Assembly (NCBI GenBank): GCA_963696645.1
Contig: CAVOKY010000011.1
Coordinates: 558,001-622,000, forward strand
Direction of reading: 5' to 3'
DNA: 64,000 nt
DNA from: JAMXLO01 sp963696645
GTDB taxonomy: Bacteria > Pseudomonadota > Alphaproteobacteria > Acetobacterales > Acetobacteraceae
Positions 17,254 to 25,468 of the stretch are shown in pieces. The first letter of the stretch is position 1. Each line of letters opens with the position of its first letter. Made by a program: the position numbers and the translations under genes. The notes under the pieces are model-generated. The model saw nothing but the letters and a program-made list of their open reading frames with translations, made no database searches and had not been told where the DNA came from.

Positions 17254-18419
17254 CTCAATCCAGCGCAGCACCGATGCGAAACAGCATGTTCTGGGCCAAT
17301 CTTCGCTATCAACTCACCTTCAACAGCTTCATCCGCCCCACCAACATTGTCCGTCTCTGGCGGCATCTGCCGGAAATATCGCTTCGCTATTGGCCGCGCG
17401 CCCTGTTGATAGCCACCACCAGCCTGCTGACCCAGCCACTGCGGCTGTTGGAATTCGTCTGCTATGGCCGCCGGATCGCGCTTACTTCAATCGATCAGCC
17501 GCCGGTTTTCATCATCGGACATTGGCGCAGCGGAACCACGCATCTGCACAACCTGTTCGCGCAAGATCCGTCGCTCGGCTGGCTGACCATGTATCAGGCC
17601 ATCGCCCCCGATTGCTCGCTGATTGGCGGCAGATGGCTGAAGCACCTGTTGGGATGCGCGCTGCCGGAACGCCGCCCGATGGACAACATGGTCTGGCCGA
17701 TCAACTCGCCACAGGAGGAGGAAGTCGCCCTTGGCAAGACCACGGCCTATTCGTTCTATTCGCAATTCATGTTCCCACGGAAGGCGCGCGCGTTCTTCGC
17801 GTCGTACGTGCTGTTGCGGGACGTTCCAGACCGGATAGCGGCGGAAGTGAAGGCACGGTACCTGCGCATATTGAAAGTTGCCGCGATCCACGCCAAGGGC
17901 CGTCGTCTGGTACTGAAGAACCCGGTGAACACCGCGCGTATCCGCATGCTCCTCGAGCTGTTCCCGGACGCCAAGTTTGTTCACATCCATCGTTCGCCAT
18001 ACGAGGTTTATGCTTCCACGCGCAATCTGCATCGCCAGATCACCGCGTTCACCACTCTGCAGTCGCTGGACGGCTCTGCGGCGAATGACACCGTCTATGC
18101 GCTCTACGAGGACATGATGCGGAAGTTCTTCGCCGATCAAATGCTGATCCCACCACGCAACCTTGCCAAGGTGAGGTTCGATGATCTGGAACGCGACCCG
18201 CTGGGAGAGATGTCCCGATTGTACCAGGAGTTGTCGCTACCAGATTTCGGGCGGGCGGAGCCCCTGCTGCGCCGCTACGTCGCCAGCCAGGCAAGTTATC
18301 GAAAGAACGGGTTCACATTATCGGCGACCGAGCGTGAGCAGGTTGCTCGGAAATGGACATTCGCATTCGCCGAACTCGGCTACGACGATCAATTCGCTGC
18401 CGGCGGCATTTTGCCCTGA
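17250..18419 (+). CDS. PAPS-dependent sulfotransferase-family protein
   Basis: A 389-residue protein. PVFIIGHWRSGTTHLHNLF contains the 5'-phosphosulfate-binding loop (GxxRSGTT), and FPDAKFVHIHRSPYEVYAS contains the 3'-phosphate-binding Arg and Ser. These are the two PAPS-binding signatures of the sulfotransferase fold. KNPVNTARIRMLLE lies between. The family moves sulfate from PAPS to hydroxyls on lipids, sugars or peptides. After an AlkB-like hydroxylase and an SDR, a lipid hydroxyl is the natural acceptor, which is inference. No PAPS synthesis genes are nearby. It overlaps the SDR by 4 bp. Confidence 0.8.
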   Translation: MTQSSAAPMRNSMFWANLRYQLTFNSFIRPTNIVRLWRHLPEISLRYWPRALLIATTSLLTQPLRLLEFVCYGRRIALTSIDQPPVFIIGHWRSGTTHLHNLFAQDPSLGWLTMYQAIAPDCSLIGGRWLKHLLGCALPERRPMDNMVWPINSPQEEEVALGKTTAYSFYSQFMFPRKARAFFASYVLLRDVPDRIAAEVKARYLRILKVAAIHAKGRRLVLKNPVNTARIRMLLELFPDAKFVHIHRSPYEVYASTRNLHRQITAFTTLQSLDGSAANDTVYALYEDMMRKFFADQMLIPPRNLAKVRFDDLERDPLGEMSRLYQELSLPDFGRAEPLLRRYVASQASYRKNGFTLSATEREQVARKWTFAFAELGYDDQFAAGGILP

Positions 18420-18505
18420 ACACCTGTGTGTCAATCAACACTTGTCCCATTGGCCTTGCTGCTATTCGCGGTGCGGAAGCAGTAGATCCGCGAGGATACC
18501 GAACC

Positions 18506-19723
18506 ATGGATGGCGCGATCACCGGCCGGATCGACATTGCCTTTCGTCCGCCGCTCCCGTCAGTGAGACGGCGCCGCCCTCGACCCTACTGGGCGCTGCC
18601 GCTGGTAGTCGCGGCCGGTTTGGGCTGTTGGCGCTACGTTGTCCCAGTCAACGTCGACGTGGTGCAGGCTGTCCCGCGTCCATTTGCCGTGAGCGTATCT
18701 GGCCCTGGTCTGCTCGACGCACTCCTGAAGGTGGAAGTAAGCGCGCGTGTTGAAGGCCGGATTGTGCAGTTGCCGGTCGAACAAGGTGACGTCCTGACGG
18801 AAGGCGCGCTGATCGCACGACTGGATGCGCCGGACGTGGTGCAGCAGGTGACCCAGAGCCAGGCGGATGCCGCGGCGGCAGGTCTGCATATCAGTGAGGA
18901 AGAAAATGCTCAGCTCAGTGCCAAGGCGGCCTATGTCCACGCCCAGGTGGACTTCGACAGGAAGGTCGCGCTGCTGCGAACGTCCGATACGTCGCGCGCG
19001 GATTATGACGCGGCGCGGGCGGCGCTCGACCAGGCAACGGCTGACTTGGCGCGCGCAACAGCAAGCGTCCAGCACGCCCGCATGGCCGCCGACGCCGCCG
19101 CCGCGGCAGCGCGAGCAATGCAGGCACAACTTGCCGATCGCACCATACTTGCGCCCGTCAGCGGGATCGTCACGCTACGCAATCACAGCCTTGGCGATAT
19201 CCTGACGCCGGGTTCTCCCATCGTCGAACTGGTTGATCCGCACTCTTTGATCGTGTCGGCACGCATGGATGAGTTGGTGATGGGAAAGATCGCTGTAGGC
19301 CAGCCGGCTGTGCTGCAATTTACCTCGTTCCCGGATCGCGTCTTCCAAGGACGCGTGTTGCGCCTCGGCAGGAGCGTGGATACGACGACGCGCGAGTTCA
19401 TTGTCGACATCACACTGGCAGAACGACTGCCGCATTGGGCAATTGGTCAGCGCGCGACCGTCAAGATTGCGACAGGTGTCATTCCGGACGCCTTGGCAGT
19501 GCCGCAATCAGCTCTGGCGCCGCGGGCCGGACATCCCGGAGTGTGGATCGTCGGTGACGGTCAACGGGCGCAGTGGCGTCCGGTGCAACTCGGTGAAGTC
19601 TGCGGCGATCTGGTCGAGGTCGCGGCTGGCATCACGCGAGGCGACATGGTCGTAACGGACCCGGCGGGTCTCCATTCCTGGGCAGCGGTTCGTTGGACCG
19701 GCTCAGCCGGGGTGAAGTCATGA
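18506..19723 (+). CDS. Membrane-fusion (HlyD/DevB-type) export protein
   Basis: A 405-residue periplasmic adaptor: a single N-terminal membrane segment (about residues 30-48), a lipoyl half-motif (VEVSARVEGRIVQLPVEQGDVLTEG), a long alanine-rich coiled coil (about 105-200), the second lipoyl half (LADRTILAPVSGIVTLRNHSLGDILTPGSPIVELVD), then beta-barrel and membrane-proximal domains. With the following permease and ATPase it makes a MacAB/DevBCA-type tripartite exporter. I chose ATG 18506, since the frame upstream overlaps the sulfotransferase and has no signal features. The gap after the sulfotransferase is 86 bp. Confidence 0.85.
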   Translation: MDGAITGRIDIAFRPPLPSVRRRRPRPYWALPLVVAAGLGCWRYVVPVNVDVVQAVPRPFAVSVSGPGLLDALLKVEVSARVEGRIVQLPVEQGDVLTEGALIARLDAPDVVQQVTQSQADAAAAGLHISEEENAQLSAKAAYVHAQVDFDRKVALLRTSDTSRADYDAARAALDQATADLARATASVQHARMAADAAAAAARAMQAQLADRTILAPVSGIVTLRNHSLGDILTPGSPIVELVDPHSLIVSARMDELVMGKIAVGQPAVLQFTSFPDRVFQGRVLRLGRSVDTTTREFIVDITLAERLPHWAIGQRATVKIATGVIPDALAVPQSALAPRAGHPGVWIVGDGQRAQWRPVQLGEVCGDLVEVAAGITRGDMVVTDPAGLHSWAAVRWTGSAGVKS

Positions 19724-20862
19724 ACTTCCTTGCGTTGAAGGAGACTGGCTTCAATCCGTTGCGCTTCATGCTGGCGTCGCTTGGTGTCGGCTTCCTGCTG
19801 ACCGGGTGCATCGGGATCGCCGGCCTGTATCGAGGCATCGTGCATGATGCGCTGTCGATCATCGACGCCATCGGTGGAGACCTCTGGCTGAGCGAAGGTG
19901 GCCGCGTCGGGCCGTTTGCCGAGACGTCGGTCATTTCGCCTACATTGGACCAGCGGGCGGAAGGTGTCGCCGGGGTGCGTGAGGCACGTCGGTTCGTACA
20001 GAATAACATGCAGTTCAACATCGGCGGTCGCCGTATTCGGATTGCCATCACCGGCCTCGATTTCCCCAAGGACAAAGGAGAGTGGGTGGACCTGTTGGCC
20101 GGCCGGCCGATCGAATCTTCTCACTACGAGGCAATTGCCGATCAAAGCCTCGGCCTGAGCCTGGGACAGGTCGTACATCTTGGTCACGATGACTATACGA
20201 TTGTCGGGCTGACACATGGGCAGGTCGACATGTCCGGCGATGGCCTCCTGTTCGTGACCATCCCCGATGCATTGGACATAGCCAGCGCGCGGCCAAGCGA
20301 GGCCGTTCTGTTGGACCGGGCACAGGGATTGGGCTCAATGGCAGATCAACCGAGTCGCGTTTCCGCTGTTGTCCTGGACCTGCAACCGGGTGTCTCCGCG
20401 ACCGAGGTTGGGGTGCGCATCGCCGCGTGGCGTGATGTCACCGTGCTGACCGCGCAGCAGGAACGTGACGCGCTGGTGGACGGACGTCTCTGGCGCCTGC
20501 GCCTGCAGATCCTGTTTTTCATGGTGCTCCTGATGGCGGTTACCGGAGTGGTGATCGCCATGACGATCTACAACAGCACCGTCGAGAAGCTGCATCAGAT
20601 CGCCATGCTCAAACTCATCGGGGCACGCGACAGCTTCATTCTGGCGATGATCGAGCAACAAGCGCTGCTGGTCGGAATCAGCGCCTACGCCATCGCCATT
20701 GGCCTGTCACAGTTGGTGTTTCCGTATTTCCCGCGGCACCTGGAGTTCGTGTCCAGCGACTTGCTCGCAATCTTCTCCGGCCTGATCGCAGCTTGTGTAC
20801 TCGGCAGTTGGTTCGGCATTTCACGCGCGCTGCGCGTTCGCGCCAAGGAGGTCCTCGCATGA
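19720..20862 (+). CDS. MacB/DevC-type ABC permease
   Basis: A 380-residue permease of the FtsX/MacB topology: one membrane segment near the N-terminus (MLASLGVGFLLTGCIGIAGL), a large periplasmic domain, and three C-terminal segments (FFMVLLMAVTGVVIAMTIYN; LLVGISAYAIAIGLSQLVF; LLAIFSGLIAACVLGSWFG). LKLIGARDSFILAMIEQQ between segments 2 and 3 is the usual FtsX-domain loop. ATG 19720 overlaps the stop of the adaptor gene (ATGA), so the start is firm. It shares the 4-bp overlap pattern with the downstream ATPase. Confidence 0.85.
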   Translation: MNFLALKETGFNPLRFMLASLGVGFLLTGCIGIAGLYRGIVHDALSIIDAIGGDLWLSEGGRVGPFAETSVISPTLDQRAEGVAGVREARRFVQNNMQFNIGGRRIRIAITGLDFPKDKGEWVDLLAGRPIESSHYEAIADQSLGLSLGQVVHLGHDDYTIVGLTHGQVDMSGDGLLFVTIPDALDIASARPSEAVLLDRAQGLGSMADQPSRVSAVVLDLQPGVSATEVGVRIAAWRDVTVLTAQQERDALVDGRLWRLRLQILFFMVLLMAVTGVVIAMTIYNSTVEKLHQIAMLKLIGARDSFILAMIEQQALLVGISAYAIAIGLSQLVFPYFPRHLEFVSSDLLAIFSGLIAACVLGSWFGISRALRVRAKEVLA

Positions 20863-21689
20863 TTTGTGGTGCACCTGTAGCCCAGTTGTGCGGTGTCTCC
20901 GTGCGATATGAGGCAGGCGACGGCAGCACTGTCCTGGCGCTCGATTCCGTATCGCTCGCGCTGCACGCAGGTGAGCTGACTGGCATCTTCGGCCCCTCCG
21001 GTTGCGGGAAAACCACTCTGCTCCTGGTCGCCGGCTGGCTAGAGGCGCCAACCAGCGGGTTTGTTCTGTTCGATGGAACCCCGATCAATGAGCTGGTAGC
21101 AGGCGAGACAGAGCGTCGCGACTTCCGCCGCCGGAACGTCGGTTTCGTGTTTCAGAAACCCAATCTGATTCCGTTTCTCAGCGCAGTTGATAATGTGGCA
21201 ATTGCCATGATCATCGATGGCGTCTCCGTCGGCGCGGCGAGGCGTCGCGCCATGGAGCTGCTTGACCTGCTTGACGTCGCGCATCGTGCGGTCAATCACC
21301 CCGCCTCGCTATCAGGGGGCGAGCAACAGCGAGTCGCAGTTGCCCGCGCGCTGGCAAACAATCCGCGTCTGATTCTGGCTGATGAACCGACCGCTGCGCT
21401 CGACAGATCCCGGGGGCGGCTGGCGATGGAGCTGCTGAAATCGATCGCACAATCCATGGCGGCCGCTGTAGCGATCGTCACGCACGATACACGCTCTGCC
21501 GACCTCTTTGATCGCACGGTGGAGATGGAGGATGGCCGGATCATCTCCGAGAGAGATCGATGTGCTCCCGCGAACAATTCTTTGGGTTCTATGGCGATCC
21601 CGATCGAGGGACTGATGAATCCACAGTCTGGCGCGCCTGCTGAAGCGGGGATAACAGATGTTAGATGGTTTGACTGCAGGCAAGGTTGA
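20859..21689 (+). CDS. LolD/DevA-type ABC ATPase
   Basis: A 276-residue ATPase: Walker A GPSGCGKT (45-52), Q-loop VFQKPNLIPF, signature LSGGEQQRVAVARAL, Walker B LILADEPT and H-loop VTHD. The region after the D-loop (AALDRSRGRLAMELL) is conventional. The last 45 residues after ERDRCAP have no family match and may be a read-on tail. ATG 20859 overlaps the permease stop. The order adaptor-permease-ATPase is that of the cyanobacterial glycolipid exporter DevBCA. Confidence 0.85.
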   Translation: MICGAPVAQLCGVSVRYEAGDGSTVLALDSVSLALHAGELTGIFGPSGCGKTTLLLVAGWLEAPTSGFVLFDGTPINELVAGETERRDFRRRNVGFVFQKPNLIPFLSAVDNVAIAMIIDGVSVGAARRRAMELLDLLDVAHRAVNHPASLSGGEQQRVAVARALANNPRLILADEPTAALDRSRGRLAMELLKSIAQSMAAAVAIVTHDTRSADLFDRTVEMEDGRIISERDRCAPANNSLGSMAIPIEGLMNPQSGAPAEAGITDVRWFDCRQG

Positions 21690-21985
21690 GGTGGAAGTTT
21701 GTCCCACCCCTGATTCGATGCCAAGGACGGAAGTGGGCTGTGGTGACATTTCCGGAGCCCCTACGAGTAGGCGCGGAATGCGGCGTCACGCATCCCGATG
21801 GTGTTTCGTATCTGATCGGTGTTTCACATGCTCGCTTGTGGTTCGTCATTGACGGACAAGCAGTGGAGGCGGTGCGATATGGCTTCACCGCCCATGGTAT
21901 TGAAATGAATATCATGCCCTGGGAAACTCCTGCTGCCGCTCTGCGTCGGCAAACCCGGCTCAGAAGCGTTTATCCCACAGAATAG
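21686..21985 (+). CDS. Uncharacterised 99-residue protein (doubtful)
   Basis: An open frame beginning at a TTG that overlaps the ATPase stop (TTGA) and encoding a protein with VTFPEPLRVGAECGVTHPDG, YLIGVSHARLWFVIDGQAVEAVRYGF and NIMPWETP. I do not recognise a family. The composition is protein-like, and the position right after the exporter genes gives it some support, but there is no ribosome site to decide a start. It could be a truncated gene whose end was removed by the IS6-type element at 22042. Confidence 0.3.
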   Translation: MRWKFVPPLIRCQGRKWAVVTFPEPLRVGAECGVTHPDGVSYLIGVSHARLWFVIDGQAVEAVRYGFTAHGIEMNIMPWETPAAALRRQTRLRSVYPTE

Positions 21986-22041
21986 TGAGCGCTTCTCATT
22001 AGCATTGCCGGGGGGATGGGCATCGTCCGCACGTGGCAATC

Positions 22042-22965
22042 GGTTCTGTCACGTCTCGCGCCGTTTACAACGCGCGTCGCGTGGCCTGAGTTCTGATTAC
22101 ACTATCTGCATGATGCCGAGCGCGATGCGGGCGTGCTGGAGGAAGTGACGGCGCCGGCGGGTTGCTGGAACGTATTGGTTGTGACGGGATCGGCTGCGGG
22201 GGAAGTTGCGGAGTTCATCATACTCTCGGCAAAATCGATCTGCCGCCTCATGCTCCTTGAAGCCGCGCATACATCGGATGCGTCTTTTGATCCTGCGATG
22301 GTCTTGTTCCAGTCGATCGTTCAGGTAGACACTCGTCCTGTGACGGACGTTGCGGCCCAATGTCGAGCGGATCGCGCGCGGGTAGGAATTATGCCCGTCG
22401 GTTGTCACCCGGTCCGGCACAAAGCCGGCGACCGACCGTGCCGAGCGGAAGAACCTCCGAGCCGCTTTCATGTCACGGGTCGCGCTCAGCATCGTGTCGA
22501 TGAGATTCCCGTCGCGATCGATCGCCCGATACAGGTAGCACCAGCGGCCATGGACCTTGAGGTAAGTCTCGTCAGCGTACCAGCTCTGACCAGAGCTGCG
22601 TCCAATGCCGTGTCGCCTCTTGCGCAGCGCCTTGCCCATCATGGGCAACAGCTTCGCTTCCCACCGCCGGATGGATTCATGGCTGACGGTGAACCCGCGC
22701 AACAGCATGATTTCGCTCAGGTCCCGCAGTGTCAGCCTGTAGCGCAGCCGGCAGAACACCACGAACGCGATGATGTCGCTCGGCAGCGTCGCGCGCTTGA
22801 GGACACTGTCGCTGCGCTCGTTGAACTGCTTGTCGCAGTCCCGGCACCGGAACCGACGATAGCCTTGCGCAGTCATGTCCGGCCGCTCGGCCACCGCCGC
22901 TGAGCTACAACCCACGCAATCCATCCCAATCTGCCCCGTCGCCCCGCCCAGCCGCAATCCTAGGA
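22042..22965 (-). mobile_element. IS6-type element, right end missing
   Basis: The left terminal repeat GGTTCTGTCA lies at 22042-22051, as in the element at 2824. The transposase is complete, but no matching right terminal repeat is found before a truncated LLM gene begins at about 22966. The end was probably lost in a deletion that also removed the LLM 5' part. Confidence 0.7.
22097..22924 (-). CDS. IS6-family transposase
   Basis: A 275-residue DDE transposase, starting at ATG 22924 (MDCVGC). A zinc-ribbon-like CVGC...CRDC near the start and the helix region LSEIMLLRGFTVSHESIRRWEAK are followed by the catalytic triad regions WYADETY, VTTDGHNSYPRAI and RLEQDHRRIKRR. It is about 60 percent like the split copy at 2882-5640 by eye, so it is a different IS of the same family. 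The frame is intact, but with only one visible element end it may not be able to move itself. Confidence 0.85.
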   Translation of the reverse strand: MDCVGCSSAAVAERPDMTAQGYRRFRCRDCDKQFNERSDSVLKRATLPSDIIAFVVFCRLRYRLTLRDLSEIMLLRGFTVSHESIRRWEAKLLPMMGKALRKRRHGIGRSSGQSWYADETYLKVHGRWCYLYRAIDRDGNLIDTMLSATRDMKAARRFFRSARSVAGFVPDRVTTDGHNSYPRAIRSTLGRNVRHRTSVYLNDRLEQDHRRIKRRIRCMRGFKEHEAADRFCREYDELRNFPRSRSRHNQYVPATRRRRHFLQHARIALGIMQIV

Positions 22966-23216
22966 AACCTCATCGCGCGCTACCAGCAGCGCCTGCACGA
23001 GCTCTGTTCGCGTTGCAGGCGCTGACGGCCGATCACATCTCGGGCGGTCGGCTCGACATCGGGTTGGGGATTGGACTGGAGAGTGATCCCTCCTGCCGGA
23101 TGATGGGCGTCGAGAACTGGAGTGCGAAGGAGCGCGTCGCCCGGTTCGGCGAATACGTCGAGATCGTCCATCGGCTGCTGTCACAGGAGGAGACCTCGGT
23201 ACCAGGGTCGCTACTA

Positions 23217-24357
23217 TACCCCGCTCACGCCAGAATCCGAAAATCCTCGTGCGAGATGATGCGGAAGTTGTCTGTGACCTCATCGCAGTGGAGGCGCCAG
23301 TTCCTGGGCACCTCCTCTCGCAGGAACGTCAGGATCGCGCCGCTGAAGTCTCGGAAGGTTTCATGACACGTGTTGTGGGTGATGTGCTTGTGCATCAAGC
23401 CCCAGAGTCGTTCGATCGGGTCGAGATGCGGGCAGTAGGTCGGGATGAAGTGGAGCCTGATCCGGCAACCCGGCCGCGCCAGCCAGGCCTGCACCAACTT
23501 CGCGTGGTGGTACCTGGCGTTGTCCAGGAACAGATGAATCACCCGCTTGCGCGGGTACATGCTCAGCAGCGCGATCATCAGTCTGATCGTGCTGGCTGCA
23601 TCAACCGTCTCCACCTCCAGCATCTGGGTGTGGCCGGTCTCCAGGTTGATCGCGCCATGAATGTTCAGGCGTTGCCGCCCGCTGGTCTGCGCCACCGCGA
23701 TCGGCGTGTCCTTCGGCGCCCAGCATCCCACCGGCCGTACCGCATGCGTCGGATGCACCGCGTCGGCGAACAACACCACCTCATCCGCGTCCAGGCGGTT
23801 CAGCAACTCCTCATACGCCTTGATGAATGCAGCCTGTTTCTCTGGATCGAGCTTGCGCGACACCGTTTTTGGTTTGCGATGTTCCATGCCAAGGCGGTGC
23901 AACAGCGCGATCAGGCCAGACCGGCCCTGGTATTCGATGCCGCACTCCTTCTCGATCCAGGCGCCCACCTCGCGCGTGGTCCGCGGCAGCGTATCGCTGA
24001 TCCAGGCCTTCAGCTTGTCCCGCTGCTCTTCGTTCAGGCGGCAGGCGCCGCCCTCATAGCCGAAGCTCGCCAGGCCCTCGATCCCGTCTTCCTGGTACAG
24101 CCGATACCAGCTGCGGATCGTGTCGTCGTCCAGCAACAGGACTTTCGCGATGGCTTCGCAGTTCATCCCCTGGTCCAGCAGCACCAGCGCGTTCGCTCGC
24201 CGCGCCAAGCGATGCGCGGCCGACCCGTCCCGAGCCAACTCAATCAGGTCTTTGCGCGATTCGCCGTCCAGGAAGCCGCGTCGGATCATGCGGACGGTAG
24301 AATCGCGTTCCGGCCGTTTGGCAAGGGGTATTTTCGCCTTCCCGGGGAGTCGCGGTA
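23217..24357 (-). mobile_element. IS630-type element, group A, copy 1
   Basis: The ends TACCCCGC... and ...GCGGTA are flanked by TA on both sides (23215-23216 and 24358-24359), the IS630/Tc1-mariner target rule. It is about 1,141 bp with one transposase on the minus strand. A nearly identical copy lies at 55880-59550. Confidence 0.9.
23225..24289 (-). CDS. IS630-family transposase (group A)
   Basis: A 354-residue protein. The N-terminal helix-turn-helix domain (RRANALVLLDQGMNCEAIAKVLLLDDDTIRSWYRLYQEDG in two helices) precedes a DDE/DDD core with VVLFADAVHPTH, HLFLDNARYHHAKLV and FIPTYCPHLDPIERLWGLMH, giving the Asp-Asp-Glu catalytic set. ATG 24289 begins MIRRGFLDG. Intact and probably functional, judged by its near-identity to the second copy. 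Confidence 0.9.
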   Translation of the reverse strand: MIRRGFLDGESRKDLIELARDGSAAHRLARRANALVLLDQGMNCEAIAKVLLLDDDTIRSWYRLYQEDGIEGLASFGYEGGACRLNEEQRDKLKAWISDTLPRTTREVGAWIEKECGIEYQGRSGLIALLHRLGMEHRKPKTVSRKLDPEKQAAFIKAYEELLNRLDADEVVLFADAVHPTHAVRPVGCWAPKDTPIAVAQTSGRQRLNIHGAINLETGHTQMLEVETVDAASTIRLMIALLSMYPRKRVIHLFLDNARYHHAKLVQAWLARPGCRIRLHFIPTYCPHLDPIERLWGLMHKHITHNTCHETFRDFSGAILTFLREEVPRNWRLHCDEVTDNFRIISHEDFRILA

Positions 24358-24795
24358 TACAAGGTCGATGCCGCCGCGCTCTGTCCACGCCCGGTGCAGT
24401 CGCCGCGTCCCCCGCTGATTATCGCCGCTCTCGGCCCGGTCATGCTTGGTCACGCCGCGCGGCACGCCGAAGTCTGGAACACCATGAGTTTTGCCGCGAC
24501 CTACGAATCCCAGATCGAAGAGACCCGCCAACGCGTGGCGGCGATGAATGCGCGCTGCGCCGCGATCGGGCGCGACCCAGCCAGCCTGCGGCGCTCCTTT
24601 TACATGTCGTCGGCGGGCGGCACGAGCCCTTTATACGAGTCCGAGGAGACAGTACCCCGGCTGGCGCGGCAGTTGATCGCGCTTGGGCTTCCGGAACTGG
24701 TGTTGCCCTATCCACGGCTCGATCGGCACGTCCGGACATTCGAGCGCATCGCACGGGATGTCCTTCCGGCGCTGAGGGCCGCGACATAAGGCGGC

Positions 24796-25026
24796 TTAGC
24801 GTGCATGTGTGGACGGCCCCTTGGATGCAAGAGCTTCGTTGAGAATTTTGACGGGCGGATCGATTGCGAGCATGTGTCCGGCCTGTTGACGCGGCACCAT
24901 GTCCGCTGGCCCAGATGGGTTCCGCGATCCAGCCCCAAACAATTTTGCGGCTTCGAAAGCCGGCACGCTAATCGGGTTCTCTGGATCATCGGTTCGACCG
25001 ATCGTCATCTCATTCAGCTCTTTCAC
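24796..25026 (-). CDS. Uncharacterised small protein (doubtful)
   Basis: A 76-residue frame with PENPISVPAFEAAKLFGAGSRNP and QQAGHMLAIDPPVKILNEALASK. The end resembles the C-terminal helix-containing tails of some hydrolases, but this is weak and no start signal is convincing. Converges with the LLM pseudogene. Confidence 0.3.
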   Translation of the reverse strand: MKELNEMTIGRTDDPENPISVPAFEAAKLFGAGSRNPSGPADMVPRQQAGHMLAIDPPVKILNEALASKGPSTHAR

Positions 25027-25120
25027 CCTGGCATCAACGCGTGCTTACGGCGATGACCGGCGAACGCCGGCCCAGCCACACGCGTCATCGCGACCCATGC
25101 CACATGGGCCACCCCGCGGC

Positions 25121-25432
25121 TCAATCACGTCCGAAGCCCCTTGGCGGCTCAACCGCCTGAAGCTCGGAGAGATCGAGTTCAACAATCGCGCGCAAGGCCT
25201 CGGCGAGCGCGCTGTCCTGTTGATTGTCCGGCAACGCATCCAGCCAGCCGGCATATTCGGTCTGCAGCTCCACGGCCGCGGCGATGGTGTCGTTCCACCG
25301 TTGGATCCTGGAGCGCCGGTCGGTGGGGCGGCGTGTGCGAACCACCGGTGCGCCAGCCGCGTGCGCGGCGCGATAACGTGCCTGACGCTCGGCGCCGGTC
25401 ATGGCTGTTTCACTGATTGATTGACGTGGCAT
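25121..25432 (-). CDS. Small hypothetical protein next to IS110 transposase
   Basis: A 103-residue charged protein: MTGAERQARYRAAHAAG, then RTRRPTDRRSRIQRWNDTIAAAVELQTEYAGWLDALPDNQQDSALAEALRAI, ending in AVEPPRGFGRD. I recall proteins of this pattern beside insertion sequences in Acetobacteraceae-like genomes, but no function is known to me. It lies 36 bp downstream of the IS110 transposase on the same strand and may be a passenger. The start could be the ATG at 25432 or the internal MTGAER ATG. Confidence 0.5.
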   Translation of the reverse strand: MPRQSISETAMTGAERQARYRAAHAAGAPVVRTRRPTDRRSRIQRWNDTIAAAVELQTEYAGWLDALPDNQQDSALAEALRAIVELDLSELQAVEPPRGFGRD

Positions 25433-25468
25433 GGTTCCACTCCCAATCGTTACGTGACGGAATGTCGG

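Larger units (their letters stand above)
22966..24789 (+). pseudogene. LLM-class flavin monooxygenase, truncated, frameshifted and cut by IS630
   Basis: The first part (to 23216) reads TADHISGGRLDIGLGIG and FGEYVEIVHRLLSQEET; the second (24358-24789) reads YKVDAAALCPRPVQSPRPPLIIAALGP and ends DVLPALRAAT. Both are blocks of F420/FMN-dependent LLM oxidoreductases. Removing the IS630 element and one TA restores GGT-CGC-TAC-TAC-AAG (GRYYK), the expected sequence, but the upstream frame is off by one base just before it (after EETS), so there is also an older frameshift. The N-terminus is missing. It was probably a catabolic monooxygenase. Confidence 0.8.

Noticed and set aside
23249..24418. A 389-codon plus-strand frame opposite the IS630 transposase
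   Set aside because: Antisense shadow of the transposase; same shadow appears in the second copy.
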